The notes under the pieces: model-generated
Seen by the model: the letters and a program-made list of their open reading frames with translations, nothing else
Database searches by the model: none
What the model was told of the DNA's origin: nothing
Position numbers and translations under genes: made by a program
Shown: positions 1-7,946 of the stretch, in pieces
How the letters are laid out: each line of letters starts with the position of its first letter
Numbering within the stretch: position 1 is the first letter of the stretch
Source of the DNA: Streptomyces triticisoli
Lineage (GTDB): Bacteria; Actinomycetota; Actinomycetes; Streptomycetales; Streptomycetaceae
Length of the DNA stretch: 64,000 bases
Direction of reading: 5' to 3'
NCBI RefSeq assembly: GCF_003270085.1
Contig: NZ_QFDQ01000054.1
Location: 1-64,000 of the forward strand

Positions 1-224
1 GCCGGGCGCCGGCCGGCGGAGCCACGGGCGGCACTGCCGGGACCGGCGGCCGGGGCTCCGACCGCCGGGGCGGCCGCCGCACCTCTGCCACCCGTGCCGC
101 ATCAGGCAACACCGGCCCTGGTGACGGCTTTTCGTAGGCGTTCGTCCCGGGCGTGCTCGTTCCGCCGGACGACGCAGCGACGGATCCTGCCTCTCATCGG
201 GGTGAGGAGCCCGTTCATCAGGTG

Positions 225-303
225 GAAGTGGCGGATTTGGGCCACCAGCGACCTGGAAAACACCTGGTCGCGTCAGTACGCGGTGGCCCAAATCCGCCAC
301 TTC
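225..303. repeat. Hairpin repeat, copy 1 (22-bp perfect inverted ends)
   Basis: Bases 225-246 (GAAGTGGCGGATTTGGGCCA plus CC) are the exact reverse complement of 282-303, separated by a 35-base loop. A near-identical element lies at 15257-15333 in the same orientation and with the same arm spacing. The loop is partly conserved (a central CCTGGTC, CGTCAGT and GCGGTGG). No coding potential is evident in it. It could be a REP/MITE-like element, a structured RNA or a transcription terminator. The sequence does not decide between these. Confidence 0.85.
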
Positions 304-420
304 ACGTGGGCGCCGGCGGGGTGGCGTCGGACGATTCGGGTTGAGACGGAAGGCGATTCCCAGCGCTTCTCGTTTTCTCGTTTGCGGGCGCCTCCACGGT
401 GTCCCTATTCTTCCGGGCAA

Positions 421-689
421 CGCGTCGACGGAGACGAGTAGCCAGGGAGCACGCGAGCCGAGAGAGCCGCCGGCAGCTGGGAAGGCGGTCTCGCGCCCCG
501 AGGTGAAGACCCTCCCGAGCGCGGGGAGGAACGGCCCCACCACGTGGCCCGATGCCCCGCCGGCCGGCCCCCGTCACCGGGCCCGAACGAGGCCGTCACT
601 CGGTGGCGGCGAAAGTGCGGTGGTACCGCGAGTTGCCCTTCTCGCCCGCACTCCCAAGGGATCATGACGATGTCCTTCGGAGGACCGCA
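421..689 (+). promoter_or_regulatory. T-box riboswitch leader of aspS2, specifier GAC (Asp)
   Basis: The 5' leader has the full T-box antiterminator/antisequestrator architecture. Helix A1 AGTGCGG (614-620) pairs perfectly with CCGCACT (646-652). Between them are the 7-base bulge TGGTACC (621-627), helix A2 GCGAG/CTCGC (628-632 with 641-645) and an 8-base loop. Upstream, a Stem I is recognisable: an AGTA S-turn strand (437-440), an AGAGAG segment (461-466), a distal helix CCGCC/GGCGG and, on the 3' side, GAA followed by GAC (508-510). GAC is in the specifier position and is an Asp codon. The Shine-Dalgarno sequence lies in a small hairpin, GTCCT-TCGG-AGGAC (672-685), so control is probably at translation initiation. 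One oddity is that the bulge reads TGGT, which would pair best with an A73 discriminator, whereas bacterial tRNA-Asp normally has G73 (a wobble pair). Confidence 0.85.
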
Positions 690-2003
690 ATGATCCACAG
701 CCGCGTACACGTCTCCGACCTGCGAGAACACGTCGGCCGTACCGTCACCGTCCGCGGATGGGTGAACGCCCTGCGCCTGCAGCGCAAGATGCAGTTCGTC
801 ATCGTGCGGGACAGCACCGGCAGCATGGTGCAGGTGACCCACAAGCGTGACGACGGGCCGCTGGAGGCCCAACTCGAAGCCCTCACACCCGAGTCCGCCG
901 TCAGGATCACCGGCCGCGTCGTGGACGCCGCCCAGGTCGGGCTCGGCGGACTGGAACTCGTCCCGGAAGCCGTCGAGGTCCTGAACCCGGCCGCCACCCC
1001 GCTGCCCATCGACGAACACACCGGAACCGAGCACCGACTGGACTGGCGCTTCCTGGACGTGCGCCGCCGTCCCGCCACCCAGCTGATGTTCGCCGTGCAG
1101 ACCACCCTGGAACAGGGGATGCGGGAGTACGCCTACGCACAGGGCGCCACGGAGATGCACACGCCCAAACTCATGGGCACCGCATCGGAGTCCGGTGCGG
1201 ATGTCTTCAGGCTCGGCTACTTCGGCCGCAGCGCCTACCTGGCCCAGTCGCCGCAGTTCTACAAGCAGATGGCGATCTCGGCCGGGATCGAGAAGGTCTT
1301 CGAGATCGGCCCCGTCTTCCGCGCCGAGCCGTCGTTCACCTCCCGGCACGCCACCGAGTTCACCGGCGTCGACGTCGAGCTGGCCTGGATCGACGGCGTC
1401 GAGGACGTCATGGCCTTCGAGGAGCGGATGCTCGCCCACGCGATCGCCAAGGTCGCCGACGCCCACGGCGAGGCCGTCCGGGAGCAGTTCGGCGTGGAGG
1501 TCACCGTCCCCGCGACGCCCTTCCCCCGCATCACCATGGCCGAGGCGCACGACATCCTGCGCGAGGGCGGCTGGGACCCGGAGGGGACCAAGGAGGACCT
1601 GGACCCGGAGGGCGAGCGGAGCATCAGCGCCCACATCCAGCAGGCCACCGGCCACGAGTTCGTGTTCGTCACGCACTACCCGGTGAGCATCCGGCCCTTC
1701 TACCACATGCGGCCGGCCGACAACCCGGAGGTGACCCTGAGCTTCGACCTGCTGTGGAAGGGGCTGGAGATCACCACCGGCGCGCAGCGCGAGCACCGCT
1801 ACGACGTGCTGCTGAAGCAGGCCGCCGAGAAGGACATGAGCCCGGAGCCGATGCAGGACTACCTGAACGCGTTCCGATACGGCTGCCCACCCCACGGCGG
1901 CCTGGGCATGGGCCTCGGCCGGGTGCTGATGGTGATGCTCGGTCTGGAGTCGATCCGCGAGTCCACCTTCCTCTTCCGCGGCCCCAACCGGCTCACCCCG
2001 TAG
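690..2003 (+). CDS. aspS: Aspartyl-tRNA synthetase, archaeal-type second copy (AspS2)
   Basis: A class II aminoacyl-tRNA synthetase of 437 residues that charges tRNA-Asp (possibly tRNA-Asn too) in the cytoplasm. The N-terminal OB-fold anticodon-binding domain (about 1-105) includes GWVNALRLQRKMQFVIVRD. The catalytic domain carries motif 2 (FRAEPSFTSRHATEF) and motif 3 (GLGMGLGRVLMVMLG). The length and absence of a bacterial GAD insertion place it with archaeal/eukaryotic-type AspRS rather than the roughly 590-residue bacterial enzyme. The ATG at 690 is chosen because GGAGG (679-683) sits 6 bases upstream and the domain starts there. Longer in-frame starts would lie inside the T-box leader. 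Streptomyces normally has a bacterial AspRS elsewhere, so this is probably an inducible spare, perhaps protective against AspRS inhibitors (inference). Confidence 0.93.
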   Translation: MIHSRVHVSDLREHVGRTVTVRGWVNALRLQRKMQFVIVRDSTGSMVQVTHKRDDGPLEAQLEALTPESAVRITGRVVDAAQVGLGGLELVPEAVEVLNPAATPLPIDEHTGTEHRLDWRFLDVRRRPATQLMFAVQTTLEQGMREYAYAQGATEMHTPKLMGTASESGADVFRLGYFGRSAYLAQSPQFYKQMAISAGIEKVFEIGPVFRAEPSFTSRHATEFTGVDVELAWIDGVEDVMAFEERMLAHAIAKVADAHGEAVREQFGVEVTVPATPFPRITMAEAHDILREGGWDPEGTKEDLDPEGERSISAHIQQATGHEFVFVTHYPVSIRPFYHMRPADNPEVTLSFDLLWKGLEITTGAQREHRYDVLLKQAAEKDMSPEPMQDYLNAFRYGCPPHGGLGMGLGRVLMVMLGLESIRESTFLFRGPNRLTP

Positions 2004-2019
2004 CCGACCGCTGGATGCC

Positions 2020-2054
2020 TCCCACGGCACGGGCTCGCGCCTCGTGCCGTGGGA
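2020..2054. terminator. Hairpin terminator between aspS2 and the sigma-factor gene
   Basis: Perfect 12-bp arms TCCCACGGCACG (2020-2031) and CGTGCCGTGGGA (2043-2054) enclose a GC-rich loop. It lies 16 bases after the aspS2 stop, between two convergent genes, so it could serve both. Confidence 0.7.
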
Positions 2055-2181
2055 CAGGTCTCAGTGGCGGACGTTGCGCAGGTCCGTACGTCCGCACCTC
2101 GGCGGGGTTCCTGTCCCAGTAGGCCCGCAGCGCCGGCCCCCGCTCGTCCGGCTCCGGGACCGGGTACGGAAGCGGAACCGG

Positions 2182-3087
2182 TTACGCGGAGCCGTCCCGC
2201 CCCCACGGCCGCAGTTTCTCCGGATTGCGGACCGCCCAGATCCGGGTGACGCGGCCGTCGGCGACATCGAACGAGGCTACGGTCACGACGGCGCCGGCAT
2301 GCCGGGCCACCAGGCCCGGCATGCCGTTGACCGACCGCTCCAGGAGTTCGAGCCCCGGATCCTTGTCGGCGATGGCGACCATGTACTGGGCGATGCGCGC
2401 ACCGCCTTCGACCGGGCGTAGGGCGGTACCGACCATGCCGCCGTCGTCGGAGGTCATCACGGCGGCCGGGTCGAGGAGTTCGACGAGGGCCGCGATGTCC
2501 TTGGTCTCCCACGCCTCTTTGACCTGCCGCACCGCGTCGGCCTGCCCGGCCGCCGTCACCGGAGTCCGCGCGACGCGCACCCGCCGCCGGGCGGAGGCCG
2601 CGAGCTGCTTGCAGGCCGCAGGGGTCCGGCCGAGGACGTCGGCGATCTCGGCGAAGGGGTAACGGAAGACGTCGTGCAGGACGAATGCCACCCGCTCGGC
2701 GGGTGTCATCGACTCCAGGACGACGAGGAAGGCCATGGTCACCGATTCGTCCAGGACCATCTGGTCCGCGGGGTCGGTGCCATGTCCGTGGTCCCACTCG
2801 GCGTGGTCGGGCAGCGGATCGGGCAACCACGCGCCGACATAGCGTTCACGCCGGGCCCGAGCCGAGCCGAGCACGTCCAGGCAGATGCGGCTGGTCACCG
2901 TCGTCAGCCAGGCGCCGGGGGACACGATCTCGTCCTGCCGACTTCGTGGCAGCGCGTACCAGCGCGCGTAGGCCTCCTGTACGGCGTCCTCGGACTCGGC
3001 CAGTGAACCGAGCAACCGGTAGGCGACATTGATCAGTTGGCGCCGCTCACCGGCTGTCTCACCGGTGCCCGTCCCAGCCGTCCCCAT
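2182..3087 (-). CDS. ECF sigma factor of the ECF41 group (SigJ-like)
   Basis: A 301-residue RNA polymerase sigma factor. Region 2 is at about 15-80 (INVAYRLLGSLAESEDAVQEAY) and region 4 at about 130-185 (MTPAERVAFVLHDVF, then an HTH ending AACKQLAASARRRV). A C-terminal SnoaL-like extension (about 195-300) follows. It has the ECF41 hallmarks: a DDGGM segment (cf. the DGGG motif) and NPEKL near the end (cf. NPDKL). In ECF41 factors this extension modulates activity instead of a separate anti-sigma factor. The usual partner, a carboxymuconolactone-decarboxylase-type or oxidoreductase gene, is absent. The divergent neighbour encodes a small membrane protein that may be the target. Confidence 0.9.
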   Translation of the reverse strand: MGTAGTGTGETAGERRQLINVAYRLLGSLAESEDAVQEAYARWYALPRSRQDEIVSPGAWLTTVTSRICLDVLGSARARRERYVGAWLPDPLPDHAEWDHGHGTDPADQMVLDESVTMAFLVVLESMTPAERVAFVLHDVFRYPFAEIADVLGRTPAACKQLAASARRRVRVARTPVTAAGQADAVRQVKEAWETKDIAALVELLDPAAVMTSDDGGMVGTALRPVEGGARIAQYMVAIADKDPGLELLERSVNGMPGLVARHAGAVVTVASFDVADGRVTRIWAVRNPEKLRPWGRDGSA

Positions 3088-3188
3088 GTTCCCGACCGCC
3101 TCCTCGCCTTACCTTTCGCAGGTCCGCGTCGTCGGGCTGGTGAGACCTCACCGATCTACTGCCCCCGGGCGGAAAAGGGGACCGTGGC

Positions 3189-3551
3189 ATGGCACCCCAG
3201 GCGACGGCACAGCAGCGCTTCTCGTTCCTGCAGATCGCGATCACTTTGCAGACCCTGACCATCTTCCTTCAAGCGGTCTCCGCCGGACTGCTGCTGACCT
3301 CGTCCTACGGAGAGACACTGCACAGTGTCGGAGCCCGAGTGATGTACGGGGCGTCGATGCTGTACGTGCTCGCGGCGGTGCTGGCGTGGAAGCCGGGCGG
3401 CGGCTCGCCCCGGCCCGTCTGGCACGCGTCCGGCTTCCTCGTCCTCGCCTCGGTCCAGGTCGTGCTCGGTATCGCGCACATACCGTCGGTCCATCTTCCC
3501 CTGGGCGTCCTGATGTTCGGACTGAGCATGCTGGCGCTGACGCGGCGCTGA
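3189..3551 (+). CDS. Small four-helix membrane protein
   Basis: A 120-residue, very hydrophobic protein with about four predicted membrane segments (roughly residues 12-36, 48-68, 78-97 and 100-117). No catalytic motif is visible. The ATG at 3189 is preceded by AAAAGGGGA at a good distance. It is divergent from the ECF41 sigma gene with a 101-base intergenic region, so it is a plausible member of that regulon (inference). The fold recalls DoxX-like or DUF-type four-helix proteins, but it is not assigned to a named family. Confidence 0.7.
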   Translation: MAPQATAQQRFSFLQIAITLQTLTIFLQAVSAGLLLTSSYGETLHSVGARVMYGASMLYVLAAVLAWKPGGGSPRPVWHASGFLVLASVQVVLGIAHIPSVHLPLGVLMFGLSMLALTRR

Positions 3552-3588
3552 AGTCCGGTACGGGGGCATACAGGGATCAGCGGAAACC

Positions 3589-4047
3589 CTAGTCGTTGAT
3601 GTCGAGCGCCGTTCCGTACAGCCGGTCCACCTGCAATCGGACGACCACCCGGTGCTCGGCGACCAGCTGCTCCAGGAACGCGTCCTCGTCCTCCGGCCTC
3701 GCGTCTCTCGGGACGATCCCGAGCAGTTCCCGCCCGACCGCGTCACCGGCAACCGTCGTGACCTCGGAGACCTCGGCCCTGCCCTCGGCGACGGCGAACG
3801 ACCACACGTCGCCGCCCTGCACATGCAGCGCGGCATGCGGGTCGCGCCGCAGGTGCTTGACCTTGACGCGGTCGGCCGTCGTCGACAACCGCACGATGCG
3901 GGCCTCGGCGTCCCAGCTGTAGAGCATGGTGGTCAGGTGGGGGTGGCCGGTGCGCTTGACCGTGGCGAGGGTGCCGAACCGCTGCTTGCCGAGCAGCTCG
4001 GAGAGGGCTTCGTCGGACAGGGTGTGAGGTGCGGGTCTTTGAGTCAT
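3589..4047 (-). CDS. PPOX-class (split-barrel flavin-fold) oxidoreductase
   Basis: A 152-residue protein of the pyridoxamine-phosphate-oxidase-like split-barrel superfamily, subgroup of putative F420- or FMN-dependent enzymes. Visible are FGTLATVKRTGHPHLTTMLY (the first beta hairpin), a cofactor-binding segment with RVKVKHLRRDPHAALHV, and a C-terminal VVVRLQVDRLYGTALD. Such proteins reduce small substrates with F420H2 or flavin. The substrate here is unknown. The start at MTQRPAPH (4045-4047) is preferred over an upstream in-frame ATG at 4080 because homologues begin close to the LSDEAL helix. It ends 37 bases from the convergent membrane-protein gene. Confidence 0.85.
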   Translation of the reverse strand: MTQRPAPHTLSDEALSELLGKQRFGTLATVKRTGHPHLTTMLYSWDAEARIVRLSTTADRVKVKHLRRDPHAALHVQGGDVWSFAVAEGRAEVSEVTTVAGDAVGRELLGIVPRDARPEDEDAFLEQLVAEHRVVVRLQVDRLYGTALDIND

Positions 4048-4264
4048 GACGCGATCAACGTCCGTGGCTGCCTCCAGCATTCCTTAAGCAGTCGTGGTGA
4101 CACCTCGTTTGCCGGAGAACTGCCCCGTTCGGATTTTTCGCATGGGCCGATTTGCTGATGCATGAACGCGCCACGGCCGGGCGCGCCGCTCGTCCAAGGG
4201 ACGGCAGGTCAAGCTCCCTCTCATGGAAACCTTTCGCACGCCCGTCGGACAAGGGAGCACCTAG

Positions 4265-5209
4265 ATGAGTCCTGGGGGCACAAGACGCCCGCTGTGGGGG
4301 CCACTGGCGCGGGACAACTTCAGGAAAGCAGGCATGCTGGCCTCGCTCGCACTGGCCCTGACAGCCTGCGCGGCCGGTCTGGCTGCCGAGCCGATGCGGG
4401 GCACGGCAGACCCCACGGCCGTGGCGTACAGCGGTGACAAGGACGAGTGCACGCACGACTCACACAGGCCCCGCGAGGGGCACTACCGCACGGCCTCACT
4501 CGACAGTGACGGCGGCAACGGCAAGGACCACTGCCGGGGAGCAACGGGTCCGCCTGGTCCGCCTGGCCCACCTGGTCCGGCTGGTCCGTCCGGGCCGCCC
4601 GGGGTTGCCGGTCCGTCGGGTCCGGCTGGTCCGTCGGGTCCGCCCGGGGCTGCCGGGTCGGCTGGGCCGTCGGGACCGCCTGGTCCGTCCGGGCCGCCCG
4701 GGGTTGCCGGTCCGGCTGGGCCGCCGGGTCCGACGGGTCCGACGGGTCCGACGGGTCCGCCCGGAGCGACCGGCCCGTGCGCTGACATCGACACCATCGC
4801 CCCATCGAGGTCGGAGCAGTTCAGCGCGGTGATCTCGGGTGGTGTCACGTACGTGGGCCGCCAGGACCTCCTGCCCACCATGAGCCCCTACACGTGGGTG
4901 AACCTCAGCAGCAACGACAATTACCCCGGACCCTCGGTCTGTGGTGTCGGCGTCTCCACCCAGGGCAACGACCTATGGGTCCAGGTCCTGACGACCGGCG
5001 GGCAGGTCTGGCAAACCCACTGCAACGTGCCGGGAACGACCCTCACCTGTACGGGGGCGTGGGTCCAGCAGAAGACTCCGTCCACGACCCTGAGTGCCCC
5101 GAACCCAAGGAACGGTTCGGTTCCGGGCAACGGCCCGAACCGCCGTACCGGCCCGCTGCCCACCAGCTCCCCGTCGAACGGCCCGGTCAAGGAGCCCGGG
5201 CGATCCTGA
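4265..5209 (+). CDS. Collagen-like secreted lipoprotein
   Basis: 314 residues. The N-terminus has a hydrophobic segment ending in LALTAC, a good lipobox (LTAC, Cys at about 35), so the protein is probably exported and lipid-anchored. Residues about 95-168 are an uninterrupted run of roughly 25 Gly-X-Y triplets rich in GPP, GPS and GPT, expected to form a collagen-like triple helix. A C-terminal domain of about 145 residues follows, with Cys pairs, aromatic residues and a Pro/Ser/Asn-rich tail. GGGAG (4253-4257) precedes the ATG. Bacterial collagen-like proteins are usually surface adhesins or structural proteins. The role here is unknown. The repeat DNA is likely to vary in copy number. Confidence 0.88.
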   Translation: MSPGGTRRPLWGPLARDNFRKAGMLASLALALTACAAGLAAEPMRGTADPTAVAYSGDKDECTHDSHRPREGHYRTASLDSDGGNGKDHCRGATGPPGPPGPPGPAGPSGPPGVAGPSGPAGPSGPPGAAGSAGPSGPPGPSGPPGVAGPAGPPGPTGPTGPTGPPGATGPCADIDTIAPSRSEQFSAVISGGVTYVGRQDLLPTMSPYTWVNLSSNDNYPGPSVCGVGVSTQGNDLWVQVLTTGGQVWQTHCNVPGTTLTCTGAWVQQKTPSTTLSAPNPRNGSVPGNGPNRRTGPLPTSSPSNGPVKEPGRS

Positions 5210-5227
5210 ACCGGACTGGTGTCCCGT

Positions 5228-5258
5228 GCCGTGCCCGGCACAACCGACCGGGCACGGC
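5228..5258 (+). terminator. Terminator after the collagen-like gene
   Basis: GCCGTGCCCGG (5228-5238) and CCGGGCACGGC (5248-5258) form an 11-bp perfect stem with a 9-base loop, starting 18 bases after the stop codon. Confidence 0.7.
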
Positions 5259-5475
5259 CATGACGGCCCCGGCCACGGCTCGGCCGAGCATGACACTGCG
5301 GATGCGCACCAGGCGCACGAGCCATCTGCCGAAGGCAACGGCCACTCGGCAGAAGGAAACCAACGCCACAGCAGTGACGGCGAAGGCGACGTTGCACCCC
5401 GTGAACTTCCACCAGGCACAGCCGAGCGCACCCTTCACGAGATGCGGGCCATGCGCCACTCACGGGCACGGTACA

Positions 5476-5757
5476 AGGGCGCGGAGGACTACCTCCGCGA
5501 GATGGCAGGTGGTGCTCCTGAGCGGCACTGTCCCGTACCGACTCACGACCCCCCTACTACCCTGTACAAGCGCCCAAGGGGCGCCATGTCGACGTTCCAG
5601 TGGATATGCCGGACGGTCGCACTCTGGCCATCGAAATCAAGCACTGCCTTGAATGGCGTACAGTCAAACTTCGATCCACGCTGGGTCTTCCTGCACGCGC
5701 CCCCGTCAGAGGCTCTCAGGAACCATCTCATCCAGGCCCGCATCGTATTCATCGAGG
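5476..5757 (+). pseudogene. Remnant of a polymorphic-toxin C-terminal domain (REase-fold type)
   Basis: Conserved fragments of one protein are spread over two frames: YKGAEDYLREMAGGAPERH, then (shifted) VDVPVDMPDGRTLAIEIKH followed by CLEWRTVKL, then back in the first frame FDPRWVFLHAPPSEALRNHL and QARIVFIE. In order these resemble the C-terminal domain of actinobacterial polymorphic toxins with a restriction-endonuclease-like core (DGRTLAIEIK is the D...ExK-like strand pair). No start codon or N-terminal region survives, and two frameshifts break it. The family assignment is from memory of the sequence pattern. Confidence 0.5.
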
Positions 5758-5891
5758 CTGCAGCGGAGCTTCCGCAGGAGGCGCCAGCCCCTGAGAATGG
5801 CCATGGCCTGCTTATCGAGGCATCGGATCTTGGCGTGGGTGGTGTTGTGGTGGCGCTTCCACCTTCTGAGGCGACGACCCCGAAACGGCAT
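5757..5891 (-). pseudogene. IS5-type transposase C-terminal remnant
   Basis: On the minus strand HHNTTHAKIRCLDKQAMAIL followed by RGWRLLRKLRCS matches the C-terminal signature of Streptomyces IS5-type DDE transposases (HAKIR...EQAMATLK.WRLLRRLRC). The same signature occurs at about 10087-10200. Only about 40 codons survive. The fragment abuts the toxin remnant on the other strand, so the element probably inserted there and then decayed. The stretch 5892-6036 has no recognisable gene. Confidence 0.6.
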
Positions 5892-6036
5892 TCGGGCAGG
5901 TCAGCCGGCGCTTTGATACGCCTTGTCCGCCCAGCATCAACGGAACGCTCATGGTTGGCGTTCGCATGGCAATGATGGCCGCGGTCGGGCAGGTGGCCGA
6001 CGGCGCTGCCCGGCCGCGTGGAAGAGTCAGCTGCTG

Positions 6037-6387
6037 TCACTCGGTCTCGTCGGCGCGGAGGGTGAGGTCGAGGAGGCCGGGGAAGCGGGCGTCGAACTCT
6101 TCGCGGCGCAGTCGGTTGAGTCGTTTGGGGCCCTGGTCCCGCTGTTCGACCAGGCCTGCGCTGCGCAGGATCGCGAAGTGGTGGCTCTTTGCGGCCCGGC
6201 CGACCGGTACGTCGAAGTTGCTGCAGCTGAGCGCCCAGGCGGGGTGTTTGGCCAGTTCGCGGACCAGCTGGATGCGCACGGGATCCGCGAGTGCGGACAG
6301 GGCCGTGAGAAGCGGGACCTCGTCAGGGTGCGTATGTACGGGCGCCGGACGGTGACTTGCGCCTTCAGCCTGTTCGAGCATTCCCAT
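6037..6387 (-). CDS. ArsR-family winged-helix repressor
   Basis: A 116-residue regulator. The core is LLTALSALADPVRIQLVREL (first helices), a recognition region around SNFDVPVGRAAKSHHFAILR, then GLVEQRDQGPKRLNRLRREE (wing). There is no obvious metal-binding CxC pair. A lone Cys lies in SCSNF, so it may sense something other than metal. GGAGG precedes the ATG. It is divergent from the quinone oxidoreductase gene, and AGTGTTC sites in the shared intergenic region suggest it controls both (inference). Confidence 0.88.
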   Translation of the reverse strand: MGMLEQAEGASHRPAPVHTHPDEVPLLTALSALADPVRIQLVRELAKHPAWALSCSNFDVPVGRAAKSHHFAILRSAGLVEQRDQGPKRLNRLRREEFDARFPGLLDLTLRADETE

Positions 6388-6400
6388 GTTTCCTCCAACC

Positions 6401-6451
6401 AGTGTTCGACAGTCATCGTACAGTGCTAGTGTTCGCTTTCAGTTGAACACT
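6401..6451. promoter_or_regulatory. Putative ArsR operator sites in the divergent intergenic region
   Basis: AGTGTTC occurs at 6401-6407 and 6428-6434, and its reverse complement GAACACT at 6445-6451. The last two form an inverted repeat with a 10-base spacer, just upstream of the plus-strand oxidoreductase. The placement fits autoregulation plus control of the target gene. Confidence 0.5.
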
Positions 6452-6472
6452 CGTTGAGGGGTGGTCCGACGT

Positions 6473-7450
6473 ATGCGTGCGATCGAGTTCCAGGAGTATG
6501 GCGGTCCCGAGGTGCTGCACGTCGTGCGGACTGCGGCACCCGAGCCGGGCCCTGGTCAAGTGACCATCGAGGCCCTGTGGGCGGGGGTGAATTTCGCGGA
6601 CGTGAAGGCGCGTGCCGAGGGGTACCGGGTGGCGTCGCTGCCCTACCGTCCGGGCTTGGAGGTCTCCGGGCGCATCCGGGCGATCGGGGAGGGCGTCGAG
6701 GGCCTGCGGGCGGGGCAGGAGGTCGCCGCGCTCGTCGACGGCGGCGGCTACGCCGAGGTCGTGCTCGCGGAGGCCGCGAGGGTCTTCCCGTTGCCCGACG
6801 GGCTGGACCTGCGGACCGCGGCCACGTTGCCGACGGTGCTCCCGACCGCGCACGCGCTGGTCCACGAGGTGGGGCGGCTGCGGGCCGGGGAGAGTGTGCT
6901 GGTGCACGGCGCGGCGGGAGGCATCGGCACGGCGGTCGGGCAGCTGGCCCGGGCAGCTGGCGCCGACGCGGTGTACGGAGTGGCCTCCAGCGACGCCAAG
7001 GCCGACTACGCACTCAAGCACGGCTACCACGAGGTGTTCCGGCCCGACACCTTCGAGACGGACGTCCGCCGGGCGACCGGCGGCCGGGGCGTCGACCTGG
7101 TCCTGGACCCGGTGGGCGGCGACACGCTGCGCCGCGGCCTGGAGGCACTGGCGGTCTTCGGGCGTCTGGTGTCCTTCGGCAACGCCAGCGGCGCCGAGCC
7201 CTGGCGGGCCGGGCAGGGTGAACTGTACGCGCAGGGCCGATCCGTCGCCGGCTTCTCCGTGCTCGCCCTCGCTCAGTCCGCGCCCGACGCCCTACGTGCA
7301 CTGACCGAACGCGCCTTGCGTACCGTCTGCAACGAAACGGTCACCCTTCCCGTCACCGCCGAGTTCCCTCTGTCGGACGCGGCTGGCGCGCACCAGCTCA
7401 TCGGCGAACGCACGTCCACGGGCAAACTGCTGTTGCGCACCACCGACTGA
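6473..7450 (+). CDS. Zinc-free MDR oxidoreductase (NADPH:quinone reductase-like)
   Basis: A 325-residue medium-chain dehydrogenase/reductase. The N-terminal GroES-like domain begins MRAIEFQEYGGPEVLHV. The Rossmann domain has VHGAAGGIGTAVGQLARAAG, the NADPH-binding AAGGIG loop, and RGVDLVLDPVGGDTLRRGLE. Catalytic-zinc cysteines are absent, as in quinone oxidoreductase/crotonase-like MDRs. The ATG at 6473 is chosen because the domain begins there. A GTG at 6461 is also in frame. The divergent ArsR gene probably represses it, suggesting induction by a reactive quinone or electrophile. Confidence 0.9.
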   Translation: MRAIEFQEYGGPEVLHVVRTAAPEPGPGQVTIEALWAGVNFADVKARAEGYRVASLPYRPGLEVSGRIRAIGEGVEGLRAGQEVAALVDGGGYAEVVLAEAARVFPLPDGLDLRTAATLPTVLPTAHALVHEVGRLRAGESVLVHGAAGGIGTAVGQLARAAGADAVYGVASSDAKADYALKHGYHEVFRPDTFETDVRRATGGRGVDLVLDPVGGDTLRRGLEALAVFGRLVSFGNASGAEPWRAGQGELYAQGRSVAGFSVLALAQSAPDALRALTERALRTVCNETVTLPVTAEFPLSDAAGAHQLIGERTSTGKLLLRTTD

Positions 7451-7484
7451 TCGTCGACTCCCGCACGCGACGGTCCGTCAGGGT

Positions 7485-7946
7485 TCCGACCCGTTTGTCC
7501 GCCTGCTCGGTCAGTCCCACTGCGGCGATGAGCTCGTCGACCTCCCACGGCCGCCGCACGAGGGCGGTGGAGTACGGCGCGTAGTACGAGCCGAGATGGG
7601 CCAGCAGTTCCCGCGTCCGCCACTTGCCGTGGTCGCGCCAGGACTGCAATACGATGCCCAGGCGTGCACGCCACCGTTCGTCCCCGCGAGCCGGATCGGT
7701 GCCGAGGACGGTCACGTCACCGGCCGAGCGCATCCGGAAGCCTTCCAGGACCTCGATCGTGGTCGTCTTGCCCGCACCGTTCGGGCCGAGCAGCACGACG
7801 ACTTCGCCTCGCCGGGCCGTGAAGTCCACTCCCCTCAAGACCTCTTGGCTGCGGTAGCGCATCCGCAGATCCCGTACGTCGATGACCGTGTCGTGCTCCG
7901 GCGGCGGGCTGCTCCCCGTCCCGGACAAGGCGTGAGCGGTCGTCAT
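7485..7946 (-). pseudogene. Truncated ABC transporter ATPase (N-terminal half only)
   Basis: Starting at MTTAHALSG (7944-7946), the sequence has an intact Walker A (LLGPNGAGKTTTIEVLEGF) and Q-loop (LGIVLQSW). It then reads KRVGTL and breaks off where the LSGGQ signature should follow. The signature, Walker B and H-loop are missing. The frame runs on into unrelated antisense sequence of the quinone oxidoreductase gene. It resembles DrrA/CcmA-type drug-export ATPases. No permease gene remains nearby, so a deletion probably removed the 3' half and its partner. It should be non-functional. Confidence 0.85.

Noticed and set aside
94-441. Plus-strand open frame across the hairpin repeat
   Set aside because: The hairpin copy at 15257 reads differently in the corresponding frame, and no family resemblance or ribosome-binding site is seen.
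405-2030. 541-codon open frame antisense to aspS2
   Set aside because: Low-complexity Gly/Val/Arg translation typical of the reverse frame of a high-GC gene. The plus-strand AspRS is unmistakable.
5187-5459. Minus-strand 90-codon frame with a membrane-like pattern (WWKFTGCNVAFAV)
   Set aside because: It looks somewhat like small membrane proteins of integrative elements, but it overlaps the collagen-gene terminator and lies antisense to the approach to the toxin remnant. Support is too weak to call.
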